A stretch of DNA of 64,000 nt from positions 372,001-436,000 of the forward strand of contig NZ_ASJB01000083.1 in assembly GCF_000478275.1 (NCBI RefSeq). The letters run 5' to 3'. Source of the DNA: Amycolatopsis orientalis DSM 40040 = KCTC 9412. GTDB taxonomy: Bacteria; Actinomycetota; Actinomycetes; Mycobacteriales; Pseudonocardiaceae. The position numbers and the translations under genes were made by a program. This document shows, one piece after another, positions 24,403-34,271 of the stretch. The notes under the pieces were generated by a model. The model was not told where the DNA came from and searched no databases. It saw nothing but the letters and a program-made list of their open reading frames with translations. Position 1 is the stretch's first letter. The number at the start of each line of letters is the position of its first letter.

Positions 24403-25947
24403 TCAGAAGATGCGCTGCTTCGAGCGAACCTCGTCGAGCGCCTTCTCCCGGTCGCGCCGCTGCTCCGGCGTCATCGAATCGAACAGCCCGCCCTTGTCCG
24501 CGGCGCAGCTGGTGTCGTACGCGGGGCGCTTGCCTTCCACGAAGAACCGGTTGACGGCGTTGTTGCCGCAAGCGTTCTCGTCGGTCAGCCAGACCCCGTG
24601 CCCGCCCTCGTCCACGGTCACGATCCGCGCCCGGTCACCGAGCGCGCGACGCGTCTCCCTGGCCCCGCCGAGCGGCGTCGCCGGGTCACGCAGGTTCTGC
24701 ACCATCAGGATGTTCGACGGTCCCCGGTCGCCGATCCGCACCGGCGGCTCGATCGGCTCGGACGGCCAGTAGGCGCACGCCCAGATGTTCGCCCCGGCCG
24801 CGCCGAACATCGGGTACTTGACGCGGTCCTTCTCGACGTTGCGCTGGTAGGTCGCGACGTCCTCCGGCCAGTTCACGTCGTTGCAGACCACGTGCAGCTG
24901 ACCGGACAGCAACTGCCCCACGTCGATCTGCGGCGCCGCCTGCTCGGACTGCTTCAGGACGCCTTCGCCGTCGAGCGACTGCCACTGCTGTGCCAGCGTG
25001 GGGAACCCGCTGGTCGAGTACAGCGAACCGAACGTGAGCATCCGGAACGCCGCGCCGTCCACACCCGGGACCGCGCCGCCGTCGAGCTTGGCGGCGAGTT
25101 CGTAGAACTTCGCCGTCACCTGCTGCGGAGTGCGGCCCAGCCCGTAGCTGGCGTGGCGCGCCGCCGCCCACTTCGCGAAGTCCGGGAAGCGGTCCTGGAA
25201 TCCTTCCGCCAGCCGACGCGAACCCATGGGGTCGAGCCCACCCGGGCCGACCACGCTGTCGAGCACGACGCGATCGGTCCGTTGCGGGAACAGCGTCGAG
25301 TAGACGGCGCCGAGGTAACTCCCGTACGAGACGCCGTAGTACGAGATCTTCTTCTCGCCCAAGGCTTCCCGGATGCGGTCCATGTCGCGGGCGGTGTTGG
25401 CCGTGGTGATGTACGGCAGATTCGCCGCGGTCTTCGAGTCACCGCACTGCTTGGCGACGCCGGCCACGGACTTCGCCCGCTCCGCCACCGCCGCCGCGTC
25501 ACGTGCGTACGGCGGGACGTTGCTGACCAGCTGCTCGGGCTTCAGATCGCAGGTGACCGGCGTACTGCTGCCGATGCCCCGCGGATCGAAACCGATCAGG
25601 TCGTACGCGTCGAGCACACTCGACGGCATACCCGCGGCCCGCAGGCCGTCCGGCATGGTCAGCCCCGGGCCCCCTGGCCCGCCCGGGTTCATCAGCATGA
25701 CCCCGCGCCGCTTGGCCGGTTTCGTGCTGGCGAGCTTCGACACGGCGATGTCGATGGTCGGCCCGCCCGGCTTCCGGTAGTCGAGCGGGACCTTCAAGGT
25801 GGCGCACTGCAGGGTGGCCACGTCCGGGCAAGGTGCCCACTTCAGTGAAGAAGACGGCGCGGCGGACGCCGTGGCGGGTACGAATACCGCCAAGGTGACC
25901 GCCGCGGCCGTGAGTGTCCCGATTCTGCTCAGGACAGAGTGCTTCAT
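24403..25947 (-). CDS. Secreted S33-family tripeptidyl aminopeptidase-like hydrolase
   Basis: 514 residues with a Sec signal peptide (cleavage near ATASAAP). Alpha/beta hydrolase: oxyanion-hole region MLMNPGGPGGPG, nucleophile elbow GVSYGSYLG (Ser), acid in LRDPATPL and histidine in DEGGHGVW; a C-terminal disulfide-like Cys pair is present. Matches the Streptomyces tripeptidyl aminopeptidase (SlpD/Tap) family, which trims N-terminal peptides from secreted proteins. ATG 25947 follows a G-rich site. Confidence 0.9.
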   Translation of the reverse strand: MKHSVLSRIGTLTAAAVTLAVFVPATASAAPSSSLKWAPCPDVATLQCATLKVPLDYRKPGGPTIDIAVSKLASTKPAKRRGVMLMNPGGPGGPGLTMPDGLRAAGMPSSVLDAYDLIGFDPRGIGSSTPVTCDLKPEQLVSNVPPYARDAAAVAERAKSVAGVAKQCGDSKTAANLPYITTANTARDMDRIREALGEKKISYYGVSYGSYLGAVYSTLFPQRTDRVVLDSVVGPGGLDPMGSRRLAEGFQDRFPDFAKWAAARHASYGLGRTPQQVTAKFYELAAKLDGGAVPGVDGAAFRMLTFGSLYSTSGFPTLAQQWQSLDGEGVLKQSEQAAPQIDVGQLLSGQLHVVCNDVNWPEDVATYQRNVEKDRVKYPMFGAAGANIWACAYWPSEPIEPPVRIGDRGPSNILMVQNLRDPATPLGGARETRRALGDRARIVTVDEGGHGVWLTDENACGNNAVNRFFVEGKRPAYDTSCAADKGGLFDSMTPEQRRDREKALDEVRSKQRIF

Positions 25948-26070
25948 CCCCAACCCCCGTCAAGATCGACTTCCTGGTCGGAATCGAGCCTATGAGCGGG
26001 CCGGGTACGGAGTCGTCACCCTGAAGTCGGTGCCCGCGTCGGCCTGAGTGATGACGCGGCCACCGAATGG

Positions 26071-26092
26071 AGCAAGGGACCTTTGCTATCGC
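26071..26092. repeat. 22-base dispersed hairpin, copy 2
   Basis: Identical to the copies at 6332 and 60731 over 22 bases; it begins AGCAAGGGACC. Directly follows the malic enzyme gene (minus strand), four bases from its stop. Confidence 0.85.
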
Positions 26093-26096
26093 TTCG

Positions 26097-27497
<1,401 letters not shown>

Positions 27498-27598
27498 GGC
27501 ACTACCCCCGCTGAGGAACGCTCGAATAGGTCGATCGAAAACCTACTCCCGTGACGACCGCCACGAAGCCTCGCAGGGGGTGACTGACCAGTAACTTC

Positions 27599-27781
27599 TT
27601 ACTTGTTGATCTCGGTCTCGGGGTGCACGTAGGGCACGCTCTCGAGCGGGAAGGTCACATCACCGAACGGGGAAAGCGCACCCTGCCGGTCGGAAGCGAG
27701 CTCGGTGACGGGGTGCTCGCCGTCTTCACCGGGCCACGTCGGGTCGATTCCCGCGCGCTTCTTGTTCTCGCCCTTCGCCAC
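27599..27781 (-). CDS. Small conserved actinobacterial protein, unknown
   Basis: 60 residues, starts at ATG 27781 (MAKGENKKRAGIDPTWPGED) and ends at 27599. Polar, no membrane segment. I recognise it only as a type of short conserved hypothetical protein in Pseudonocardiaceae. It is divergent from the helicase-associated gene, 93 bases away. Confidence 0.6.
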   Translation of the reverse strand: MAKGENKKRAGIDPTWPGEDGEHPVTELASDRQGALSPFGDVTFPLESVPYVHPETEINK

Positions 27782-27874
27782 AACGTCCTCCAGAGCATGG
27801 TCAAGCCGTTCTCGAGGGACAGTCTGCCCGAACGCGGCTGCCGGTCCACCACCCGCCCGGTATCCTGGTCGTCT

Positions 27875-30118
27875 ATGCCCGCGCCATCCCTGGCGGACTG
27901 GCTGCGCCAGGAGTCCGACGACGCGCTCGCCGCACTGCTGCGCACGCGTCGCGACCTGTCCACGCCGCCCCCGTCCGACACCATCGTGCTCGCCACCCGG
28001 GCCGGCACGCCGGGCTCGGTCGCGCGCGCTTGCGAAGACCTCGACACCTTCACCCTCGCCGTCCTCGACGCCCTGCTGCTGGCCGGGGCGGACACCGATC
28101 CGGTCGCGGTGACCGAGGTCTCGCGGCTGGTGGGCACCGAGATCGGCGAGGCGCTGACCCTGCTTCGCGGGCGGGCGCTCGTCTGGGGTGAGGACGACGG
28201 GCTGCGTGTCCCGCCGTCGGCCCGCGACGCGCTCGGCCCCTTTCCGGCCGGGCTGGGGGCGTCGTCGCCCGCGCTCACCGGAACGGACATCGAGGCCGCG
28301 CTCGCGGAGATCGGCGAGGACGAACGCGGCCTGCTGGCGACGCTGGCCGCCGGGCCCCCGATCGGCCGGACCCGCGACGCCGCGGCCGACGTCCCGCTGG
28401 AGCGGGCGCGGACGCCGGTCCAGCGGCTGCTCGCCAGGGGTCTCCTGCTGCGCCGGGACGACCAGACCGTGGAACTGCCGCGCGAACTCGGGATCGCCCT
28501 GCGCGGCGGTTCGGTCTTCGACCCGGCCTCACTGCGCGAACCGGAACTCCCCGTGCATCCGCATCAGCGGTCCACAGTGGACGAGACGGCGGCGGGCGAG
28601 GCGATGGAGTTCCTGCGCCAGACCGAAAACATGCTCCGCGCCTGGTCGGCGACGCCGCCACCGGTGCTGAAGTCGGGCGGCCTCGGGGTCCGTGAGCTGA
28701 AGAAACTCGCCAAGGATCTCGACGTCGACGAGACCCGCGTGACCCTGCTGGCGGAGATCGCCGTCGGCGCCGGTCTGGTCGCCGACAGCGAAGCGACCAC
28801 GCCGGAATGGATCCCGACGACGCTCACCGATTCATGGCTCGCGTCGCCCACCGCGCAGCGCTGGATGACGCTCGCGCAGGCATGGCTCGAACTGCCCCGG
28901 CTGCCCGGCCTCGCCGGTGGCAGGGACGCGAAGGACAAGCCGATCGCGCCGTTGTCGGAGGACCTTCGACGGCCACTGGCGCCGGTCTCGCGGCGGCGGA
29001 TCCTCCTCGCCCTGGCCGCGCTGCCCGAGGGCTCCGGGGTGAAGAGCACCGACGAACTGGTCGCCGCGCTCGCCTGGCGCGCGCCGCGGCGGGGCGGGCG
29101 GCTGCGGGACGAGACCGTGCGCTGGACGATGGCCGAAGGGGCCGCGCTCGGCCTGCTCGGGCTCGGCGGGCTCACCACGGCGACGCGGGCGTTGCTGGCC
29201 GAGGACCGGCCGGGCGCGGTGGAGGCGATGCTCGACGCGCTCCCGCGTCCGGTGGACCACGTCCTGGTCCAGGCCGACCTCACCGTGGTCGCGCCGGGGC
29301 CGCTGGAGGCCGAACTCGCGGCCGAGATGACCGCCGTGGCCGATATCGAATCGGCCGGGCACGCGACCGTCTACCGGATCACCGAGACGTCCGTGCGGCG
29401 CGCGCTGGACACCGGACGGACCGCGGGCGAACTGCACGCGTTGTTCGCGGCCCGGTCGGCGACGCCGGTGCCGCAGGGCCTCACCTACCTGATCGACGAC
29501 GTCGCCCGGCGGCACGGACGGCTGCGCGGTGGCGCCGCGGAGTCGTTCCTGCGCTGCGATGACGCGTCGCTGCTCGCGGAGGTCATGGGCAGCCCGGTCG
29601 CGACGGAGTACGGCCTGCGCATGATCGCGCCGACGGTACTCATCAGCGTGTACCCGCTCGCCGAGGTCCTCGACGCGCTTCGCGCCGCCGGGTTCGCCCC
29701 GGCCGCCGAAGGGCCCGACGGGCGCGTCATGGACATCAGGCCGTCTGGACGTCGTCTGCCCGCGAAGGCGCGTGGCCCGCGTCGCGCGCCTGGAGAGCAG
29801 GCCGGACTGACGGACGATCAGGTCGGCAAGATCGTCGCGCACGTCCGGGCGGGTGACGCCGCTTCGGCACGTCGTCGCGGCGAGACGGTGCGCGCGCCCC
29901 AGGGCGGCGGCGCCGGGGACACGTCCGCGACGCTGGCGTTGCTGTCCAAGGCGACCATGGAACGCCGCGAGGTGTGGATCGGCTTCGTCGACTCACGCGG
30001 GACGTCGAGCCAGCGCGTGGTGCGGCCGATGCGGGTCGGGGGCGGGGTCCTCGAAGGGACCGACAACGAGCGCTACCCGCTGCACCGGATCACCTCGGCC
30101 GCCCTCGTCGAGGAGTGA
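27875..30118 (+). CDS. Helicase-associated domain protein (Rv0862c-like)
   Basis: 747 residues. Large actinobacterial protein with an XPB/Ssl2-like N-terminal (helicase-associated) domain but no Walker motifs, so not itself a helicase. The conserved C-terminal part includes LRMIAPTVLISVYPLAEVLDALRAAG and a WYL-like end (EVWIGFVDSRGTSSQRVVRP). In mycobacteria its homologue is next to the XPB helicase gene; here that gene is 20 kb away at 50087. ATG 27875 chosen because upstream reading frame is in the divergent gene. Confidence 0.85.
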   Translation: MPAPSLADWLRQESDDALAALLRTRRDLSTPPPSDTIVLATRAGTPGSVARACEDLDTFTLAVLDALLLAGADTDPVAVTEVSRLVGTEIGEALTLLRGRALVWGEDDGLRVPPSARDALGPFPAGLGASSPALTGTDIEAALAEIGEDERGLLATLAAGPPIGRTRDAAADVPLERARTPVQRLLARGLLLRRDDQTVELPRELGIALRGGSVFDPASLREPELPVHPHQRSTVDETAAGEAMEFLRQTENMLRAWSATPPPVLKSGGLGVRELKKLAKDLDVDETRVTLLAEIAVGAGLVADSEATTPEWIPTTLTDSWLASPTAQRWMTLAQAWLELPRLPGLAGGRDAKDKPIAPLSEDLRRPLAPVSRRRILLALAALPEGSGVKSTDELVAALAWRAPRRGGRLRDETVRWTMAEGAALGLLGLGGLTTATRALLAEDRPGAVEAMLDALPRPVDHVLVQADLTVVAPGPLEAELAAEMTAVADIESAGHATVYRITETSVRRALDTGRTAGELHALFAARSATPVPQGLTYLIDDVARRHGRLRGGAAESFLRCDDASLLAEVMGSPVATEYGLRMIAPTVLISVYPLAEVLDALRAAGFAPAAEGPDGRVMDIRPSGRRLPAKARGPRRAPGEQAGLTDDQVGKIVAHVRAGDAASARRRGETVRAPQGGGAGDTSATLALLSKATMERREVWIGFVDSRGTSSQRVVRPMRVGGGVLEGTDNERYPLHRITSAALVEE

Positions 30119-30134
30119 CCACCTTGCTCGGACT

Positions 30135-30166
30135 CCCGCATTTCGTCCTCTGGATGCGGTAGTTGC
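30135..30166 (+). repeat. Left half of family D palindrome, split by insertion
   Basis: All 32 bases of the left arm of the palindrome at 17447 (core TTTCGTCCTCTGGATGCGG). The matching right arm is found at 30894, 727 bases further on. Confidence 0.9.
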
Positions 30167-30174
30167 GCGGGTGA

Positions 30175-30507
30175 CTAGACGAGCTGTTCGGTGCGGAGGT
30201 CTTTCAGCACCATCGACATGGCCTCGCCGTGCGTCGGCCAGTCCGGCGTTCCGATCCCGACCGAATGCAAGGCCGACCGAACAGCGGCATGACCTTCCGC
30301 GATGGCGTGGGAGAGGTCGTCGCCGGACACATCGGCCTCGATCTCCATCACCGCCCGACCGGCGTCCGCGGATACCGCGCTGTCGGCGAATACGCCGAGG
30401 CACCGTTCCTGTTCGAGGAGCGCTCGCATCACCTTGTCGCAGTAATCGAAGAGATCACCGTCGCCGTCGGCGATGAACACCCAGTGCGTGTGGACCGTCA
30501 CACCCAT
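30175..30507 (-). CDS. Unknown 110-residue protein, second gene of small module
   Basis: 110 residues (MGVTVHTHWVFIADGDGDLF...). Soluble alpha/beta composition; no recognised domain. I do not know the function. Start ATG 30507, overlapping the stop of the upstream 75-residue gene in an ATGA arrangement, so the two are translated as a unit. The in-frame extension upstream to 30666 overlaps that gene and is rejected. Lower GC than neighbours. The paired small genes and their tight coupling recall a toxin-antitoxin or similar two-part module, without direct evidence. Confidence 0.7.
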   Translation of the reverse strand: MGVTVHTHWVFIADGDGDLFDYCDKVMRALLEQERCLGVFADSAVSADAGRAVMEIEADVSGDDLSHAIAEGHAAVRSALHSVGIGTPDWPTHGEAMSMVLKDLRTEQLV

Positions 30508-30734
30508 CAGGAACCCCCTTCGATCTGGTAGCAAGGTTGACGCAGCAGCCAGGACACTGCGTTCTTTCCGTAGTTGGCGCCGCTTGGCGTCAGGTGGATC
30601 CACCGCTGATGCTGCCCACAAGGGCAACGGATGGTGTAGTAGGTCGGCGGATCCAAGATCCGCCATCCTGCCCGATGGAAGTGCTCCAGAACAGCTTCCA
30701 GATCCTTCCTAGGATGCTTTCTCCAGTACCCCAC
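30507..30734 (-). CDS. Unknown 75-residue Cys/Trp-rich protein, first gene of small module
   Basis: 75 residues from GTG 30734. Basic N-terminus (WRKHPRKDLEAVLEHFHRAG), then TIRCPCGQHQRWIHLTPSG with a Cys-Pro-Cys pair and a His that could bind metal. The size and helix-strand order recall HicA-like RNA-binding toxins, but the HicA catalytic histidine context (GSH) is absent, so no family is assigned. Overlaps the 110-residue gene. Confidence 0.7.
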   Translation of the reverse strand: MGYWRKHPRKDLEAVLEHFHRAGWRILDPPTYYTIRCPCGQHQRWIHLTPSGANYGKNAVSWLLRQPCYQIEGGS

Positions 30735-30857
30735 CGACTACTCCTCGACCAGGTTAACGCAGATCAGGAAGACCGGCGTCACGCTGAGATCCCGTTCACT
30801 GACGACCGAGGTGCTATCGGGACGGAGCGCATACCATTACCCAAGGCGACCGATGTT

Positions 30858-30878
30858 GACCCTAAAGTAGTCAACTGG
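30858..30878 (-). promoter_or_regulatory. Inverted repeat at the module promoter
   Basis: GTTGAC and GTCAAC, 9 bases apart, with TTGACT readable as a -35 box on the minus strand, about 125 bases upstream of the 75-residue gene. Possible operator for self-repression. Confidence 0.4.
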
Positions 30879-30893
30879 TCGCAAGATTCCACC

Positions 30894-30918
30894 ACCGCAT
30901 TCAGAGGACGAAATGCGG
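30894..30918 (+). repeat. Right half of the split family D palindrome
   Basis: ACCGCATTCAGAGGACGAAA plus TGCGG, one mismatch to the right arm at 17483. Lies just after the DUF742 stop region of the partial conservon. Confidence 0.88.
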
Positions 30919-30929
30919 AGGGGAGGGGG

Positions 30930-31538
30930 TCAGAGGGCGCGAAGGCCTTGAAGGACGCGTTCCATGAAGGCGCGCGAAGAGGAGTCCCCGAGGATCAGCT
31001 CCGTCTGGTGGATCAGCACCAGCCCCGCGTCCGCCATGTCGCCGACGAGCACCTTCACCACGCCCAGCGGCAGCCGCAGATGCGCGGCGATCTCCGCGAT
31101 CGACCGGGTGTCCAGGCAGAGGTCGCAGATCTGCCGGTGCTCGATGGTCCGCACGCCGCGATACCGGCGGCCGTCGTCGCTGGTCGACACCAGCGCCTCC
31201 AGCGCCAGGTCGTGCGCGGTGCGGGTGCGCCCGCCGGTGCGCGTGTAGGGCCGGACACGGGAGCCAGAGGACGGCAGGTAGACCGACGCGGGCGCGCTGC
31301 CGGAAGGACCCGAACCCGCGGCGCCGTTACCCGTGGACGCGGGCCGCGGAGACGGCTGGCGGATCGGCGAAGGGGCCGTCGGGACGGACTCCGGCGGAGC
31401 GGGCGGGCGCCGCGGCATGACCGTGCTGATCGAGCTCAGCTCGAACCGGCTCGGGGAGTCGAAGGCCTCGCGTTCGGTGCCCTGGTACAGGGAGTCCCAG
31501 CCGGACGGTTCCGGCTCGGTGAACCCGGTGATCTTCAT
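30930..31538 (-). CDS. DUF742 protein of a partial conservon (CvnC-like)
   Basis: 202 residues. A disordered Pro/Ser-rich N-terminal half (to ~95) precedes a DUF742 domain: VRPYTRTGGRT, EHRQICDLCLDTRSIAEIAA, LRLPLGVVKVLVGDMADAGL. In Streptomyces conservons the C component accompanies a sensor kinase, a roadblock protein and a Ras-like GTPase. Here only the roadblock gene precedes it (six-base gap). No kinase or GTPase is adjacent, so this pair must work with partners elsewhere, perhaps the complete set at 32.4-37.4 kb. Confidence 0.9.
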   Translation of the reverse strand: MKITGFTEPEPSGWDSLYQGTEREAFDSPSRFELSSISTVMPRRPPAPPESVPTAPSPIRQPSPRPASTGNGAAGSGPSGSAPASVYLPSSGSRVRPYTRTGGRTRTAHDLALEALVSTSDDGRRYRGVRTIEHRQICDLCLDTRSIAEIAAHLRLPLGVVKVLVGDMADAGLVLIHQTELILGDSSSRAFMERVLQGLRAL

Positions 31539-31544
31539 CGGCGG

Positions 31545-31967
31545 TCACCCACGTACGCCGCCCTGCAGCTGCGCCCGCAGCTCGGGGGTGATTTGCTGAC
31601 CGACCCGCTCGACGAGCAGCGTCATCTCGTAGGCCACGGTGCCGATGTCGCAGGTCGGCGCGGCCAGTACAGCGAGCGACGAGCCGTCGGAGACCGACAT
31701 GAGGAAGAGGTACCCGCGCTCCATCTCGACGACGGTCTGGTTGACCCCGCCCGCGTCGAAGCAGCGCGCCGCGCCCGCGGTGAGGCTGATCAGCCCGGAG
31801 GCGACCGCGGACAGCTGCTCGGCCCGTTCCTGCGGCAGCCCTTCTGACGGCGCGAGGAGAAGCCCGTCCGCCGAGACCAGCACGGCATGCGCCGCACCGG
31901 GAACCCGGCGCGCGAAATCCGTGATGAGCCAGCCGAACGAGCTCTGCTGCTGCCCGGATGCCGTCAC
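31545..31967 (-). CDS. Roadblock/LC7 domain protein of a partial conservon (CvnB-like)
   Basis: 140 residues. Roadblock fold: FGWLITDFARRVPGAAHAVL, SADGLLLAPSEGLP, TVVEMERGYLFLMSVSDGSS, MTLLVERVGQQITPELRAQL. Such proteins act as GTPase-activating or scaffold partners of small GTPases. Starts at GTG 31967. About 65% like the roadblock protein at 33793 by eye, so the two arose by duplication. Confidence 0.9.
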   Translation of the reverse strand: MTASGQQQSSFGWLITDFARRVPGAAHAVLVSADGLLLAPSEGLPQERAEQLSAVASGLISLTAGAARCFDAGGVNQTVVEMERGYLFLMSVSDGSSLAVLAAPTCDIGTVAYEMTLLVERVGQQITPELRAQLQGGVRG

Positions 31968-32395
31968 AAGTCCCTCCTCGCTGCGTCAAGACCACCTGGG
32001 CGGCGTGGTCCGGACCTCTCTCGCTGACCAGCACCGACCAAGCACCGATGAGCCGAAAGACGCCTCCACCCAGCGTATTCGTCCCGCCGATCGTGTCGAG
32101 CCCGCCACCCGGCCGAGAGCGCTAACCGAACGTGAACGTCCAGCCGCTCACCGCGTCGACTCATCGCGAACCACGCATTCGTGGGTCACCCTGTGGTGGC
32201 GTCGTGCGACCGGGCGTGAATCGGCGTCCGCGCAGGTCACCGGCATTTCGGTCGCCCGATCGGGCGACGGCAGCACCGGATCGGGCCGAGGGGATCGCCC
32301 CACGTGCACTCCGGCCGGTGGCGCCGATGCCCGAAGCGGGTGAAGCCTGCCGAGTTCACTCCAACGGCCGCATCCGCTCCGGGCATTCGTCTGTT
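31968..32395. other. Gene-free gap between the two conservon sets
   Basis: 428 bases with no convincing coding sequence. It should hold the promoter of the roadblock-DUF742 pair. No kinase remnant was recognised. Confidence 0.6.
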
Positions 32396-33004
32396 TTATC
32401 CGGCCCGCAACGCCGAATCGTGTGCGATGGCGTGCTGCACGACCGAGATCAACACCTGCTTGGCGGACTCACGTTCCCGAGCGTCACAGGCCATGATCGG
32501 CACGGACGGTGAGATCGTCAGCGCGTGCCGGACATCTTCGATCTGGTGGTGCAGCAGCCGGTCGAAGCAGTTGATCGCCACGACGTACGGCAGCTTCCGG
32601 TTCTCGAAGAAGTCGATCGACGGGAACGCGTCGGCGAGCCGTCGCGTGTCGACCAGCACGACGGCACCGATGGCGCCGACCGCGAGGTCGTCCCACATGA
32701 ACCAGAACCGGTGCTGGCCCGGCGTACCGAACACGTACAGCACCAGGTCCGAGTCCAGCGAAATCCGGCCGAAGTCCATGGCCACGGTCGTCGTCGACTT
32801 GTTCGGGGTTGCCGAATTGTCGTCGACGCCGGTACTGGCCTCGGTCATCATGGCCTCGGTGGTCAGCGGATCGATCTCCGAAACCGCCCCGACCAGCGTG
32901 GTCTTCCCCGAGCCGAATCCGCCAGCGACCACGATCTTGGCCGACGAAGTCGGTCCGGTCACCTGCGGCGCATTCGCGTCGGAGTCAAATTCTCCGAAGC
33001 CCAC
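32396..33004 (-). CDS. Conservon Ras-like GTPase (CvnD)
   Basis: 202 residues. G1 P-loop GGFGSGKTTLVG, switch region with TTTVAMDFGRI, G3 replaced as FGTPGQHRFWFMW, and NCFD where Ras has NKxD. Single-domain MglA-like ATP/GTP-binding protein of conservons. Start GTG 33004 (VGFGEFDSD), overlapping the DUF742 stop by 20 bases. Expected to be the output switch of the kinase-roadblock-DUF742 complex at the membrane. Confidence 0.92.
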   Translation of the reverse strand: MGFGEFDSDANAPQVTGPTSSAKIVVAGGFGSGKTTLVGAVSEIDPLTTEAMMTEASTGVDDNSATPNKSTTTVAMDFGRISLDSDLVLYVFGTPGQHRFWFMWDDLAVGAIGAVVLVDTRRLADAFPSIDFFENRKLPYVVAINCFDRLLHHQIEDVRHALTISPSVPIMACDARERESAKQVLISVVQHAIAHDSALRAG

Positions 33005-33767
33005 TGAGCACCCTCTCCATGAACTCGATACTGGGCCGGTCACCCACGTTCTGGCTGGCGGTGTGCACCAGGACCAGGCCGAGGCCGGCCACGTCTCCGA
33101 TGAGCACCCGGACCACGCCGAGCGGCAGGCGCAACAGCGCCGCGACTTCGGCGACGGACCGGGTGTCCAGGCAAAGGTCGCAGATCGACCGGTGTTCGGG
33201 AACGCGCACCCGGTCGAGCACGCGTCCCTGTTCACTGGTCGAGATCAGCGCCTCGATGGCAAGGTCGTACGTCGGCTTGGTCCGTCCCCGCGTGCGGAAG
33301 TACGGCCGGACCAGGCCTGAGGATTCGACGTCGGTGGTGTACGGCTCGTCGACGTACTCGTTCTGCGCCTGCTGCGGCAGTGCCGCGGCCAGCGGGTCGG
33401 CGGCGGCCGCCGCCCGGCGCTCCTCCTCCTTGTCGAAGGAGAACTTGGCGAATTCGCCCGAGTCGTACAGCGGACCGCTCCCACCGCCGAACAGTTCGGC
33501 ACCGGGGCCGCCGAGCAGGCGTTCCCGGTAGTCGGAAACGCTGAAATCGGCGGGTCCCTGTCCCGCGTTCGAATCGGTCAGCCAGCGGGAGGCCTCGTCC
33601 GGGGACACGGGGTCGTCGTCCGACCCCTGTGCCCGGCGCGATCGCCATTCGCGGTCGACCCGGTCCCGGAAGGACGTCCAGTCCTCCCGGCCGTCGTCAC
33701 GTTCCGACCACCCGCCGGAGAAGTCGTCACCGAGCCGGCCATCGCCCCTCAAGCGCCCGTCGTCCAC
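32985..33767 (-). CDS. DUF742 protein of complete conservon (CvnC)
   Basis: 260 residues; long charged disordered N-terminus (to ~150), then the DUF742 domain with VRPYFRTRGRTKPT, EHRSICDLCLDTRSVAEVAA and LRLPLGVVRVLIGDVAGLGL. Winged-helix-like fold. Start near GTG 33767. Lies between the roadblock gene and the GTPase gene in the usual conservon order A-B-C-D. Confidence 0.92.
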   Translation of the reverse strand: MDDGRLRGDGRLGDDFSGGWSERDDGREDWTSFRDRVDREWRSRRAQGSDDDPVSPDEASRWLTDSNAGQGPADFSVSDYRERLLGGPGAELFGGGSGPLYDSGEFAKFSFDKEEERRAAAAADPLAAALPQQAQNEYVDEPYTTDVESSGLVRPYFRTRGRTKPTYDLAIEALISTSEQGRVLDRVRVPEHRSICDLCLDTRSVAEVAALLRLPLGVVRVLIGDVAGLGLVLVHTASQNVGDRPSIEFMERVLSGLRRI

Positions 33768-33792
33768 GGCATTCTCCTCGGTTCCCGGTCGC

Positions 33793-34269
33793 TCAGCGGC
33801 GGACCGACGCGCCCTGCAGCTGCGCGCGCATCTCCGGTGTCAGCTGTTGTCCCACGCGTTCCACCAACAGGGTCATCTCGTAGACGACCAGGCCGATGTC
33901 ACTTTCGGGCGATCCGAGGACCGCCAGACAGGACCCGTCGGACACCGACATCAGGAAGAGGAAGCCGTTGGCCATCTCGACCACCGTCTGCGCGACCGTG
34001 CCGCCTTCGAACACCTTGGCCGCACCGCGCGCGAGGCTGGTGAGCCCCGACGCGACCGCGGCGAGCTGGTCGGCCCTGTCCTTGGGAAGTCCCTTCGAGG
34101 AGGCCAGCAGCAAACCGTCCGCCGACACCACCACGGCATGCGCCGCGCCCGGGACCCGGTGCACGAAATCCGTGATCAGCCAGGCAAAGCTGCTCGTGTG
34201 TCCTTTACCCTGCGCCTGGCCGCCAGGCTGCGCCGGACCCCCCGGCTGCATCGCACCCGCCCGTGTCAC
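33793..34269 (-). CDS. Roadblock/LC7 protein of complete conservon (CvnB)
   Basis: 158 residues with a Gly/Pro/Gln-rich N-terminus and the roadblock core (FAWLITDFVHRVPGAAHAVV, MANGFLFLMSVSDGSCLAVL, MTLLVERVGQQLTPEM). The start is placed at GTG 34269 because AAGGAG ends five bases before it; that site lies inside the last codons of the kinase gene, whose stop is only two bases upstream, so the genes are coupled. A GTG at 34275 is also in frame. Confidence 0.9.
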   Translation of the reverse strand: MTRAGAMQPGGPAQPGGQAQGKGHTSSFAWLITDFVHRVPGAAHAVVVSADGLLLASSKGLPKDRADQLAAVASGLTSLARGAAKVFEGGTVAQTVVEMANGFLFLMSVSDGSCLAVLGSPESDIGLVVYEMTLLVERVGQQLTPEMRAQLQGASVRR

Positions 34270-34271
34270 TT

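Larger units (their letters stand above)
30167..30893. mobile_element. 727-base lower-GC insertion carrying two small genes
   Basis: The segment lies exactly between the two arms of a family D palindrome, has visibly lower GC than its surroundings and carries two overlapping small genes on the minus strand with their own promoter region. No transposase gene is present. Interpretation as an insertion is inferred from the split palindrome. Confidence 0.6.

Noticed and set aside
30507..30734. HicA toxin call for the 75-residue protein
   Set aside because: Size fits, but the HicA glycine-serine-histidine region is absent and the partner does not resemble HicB.
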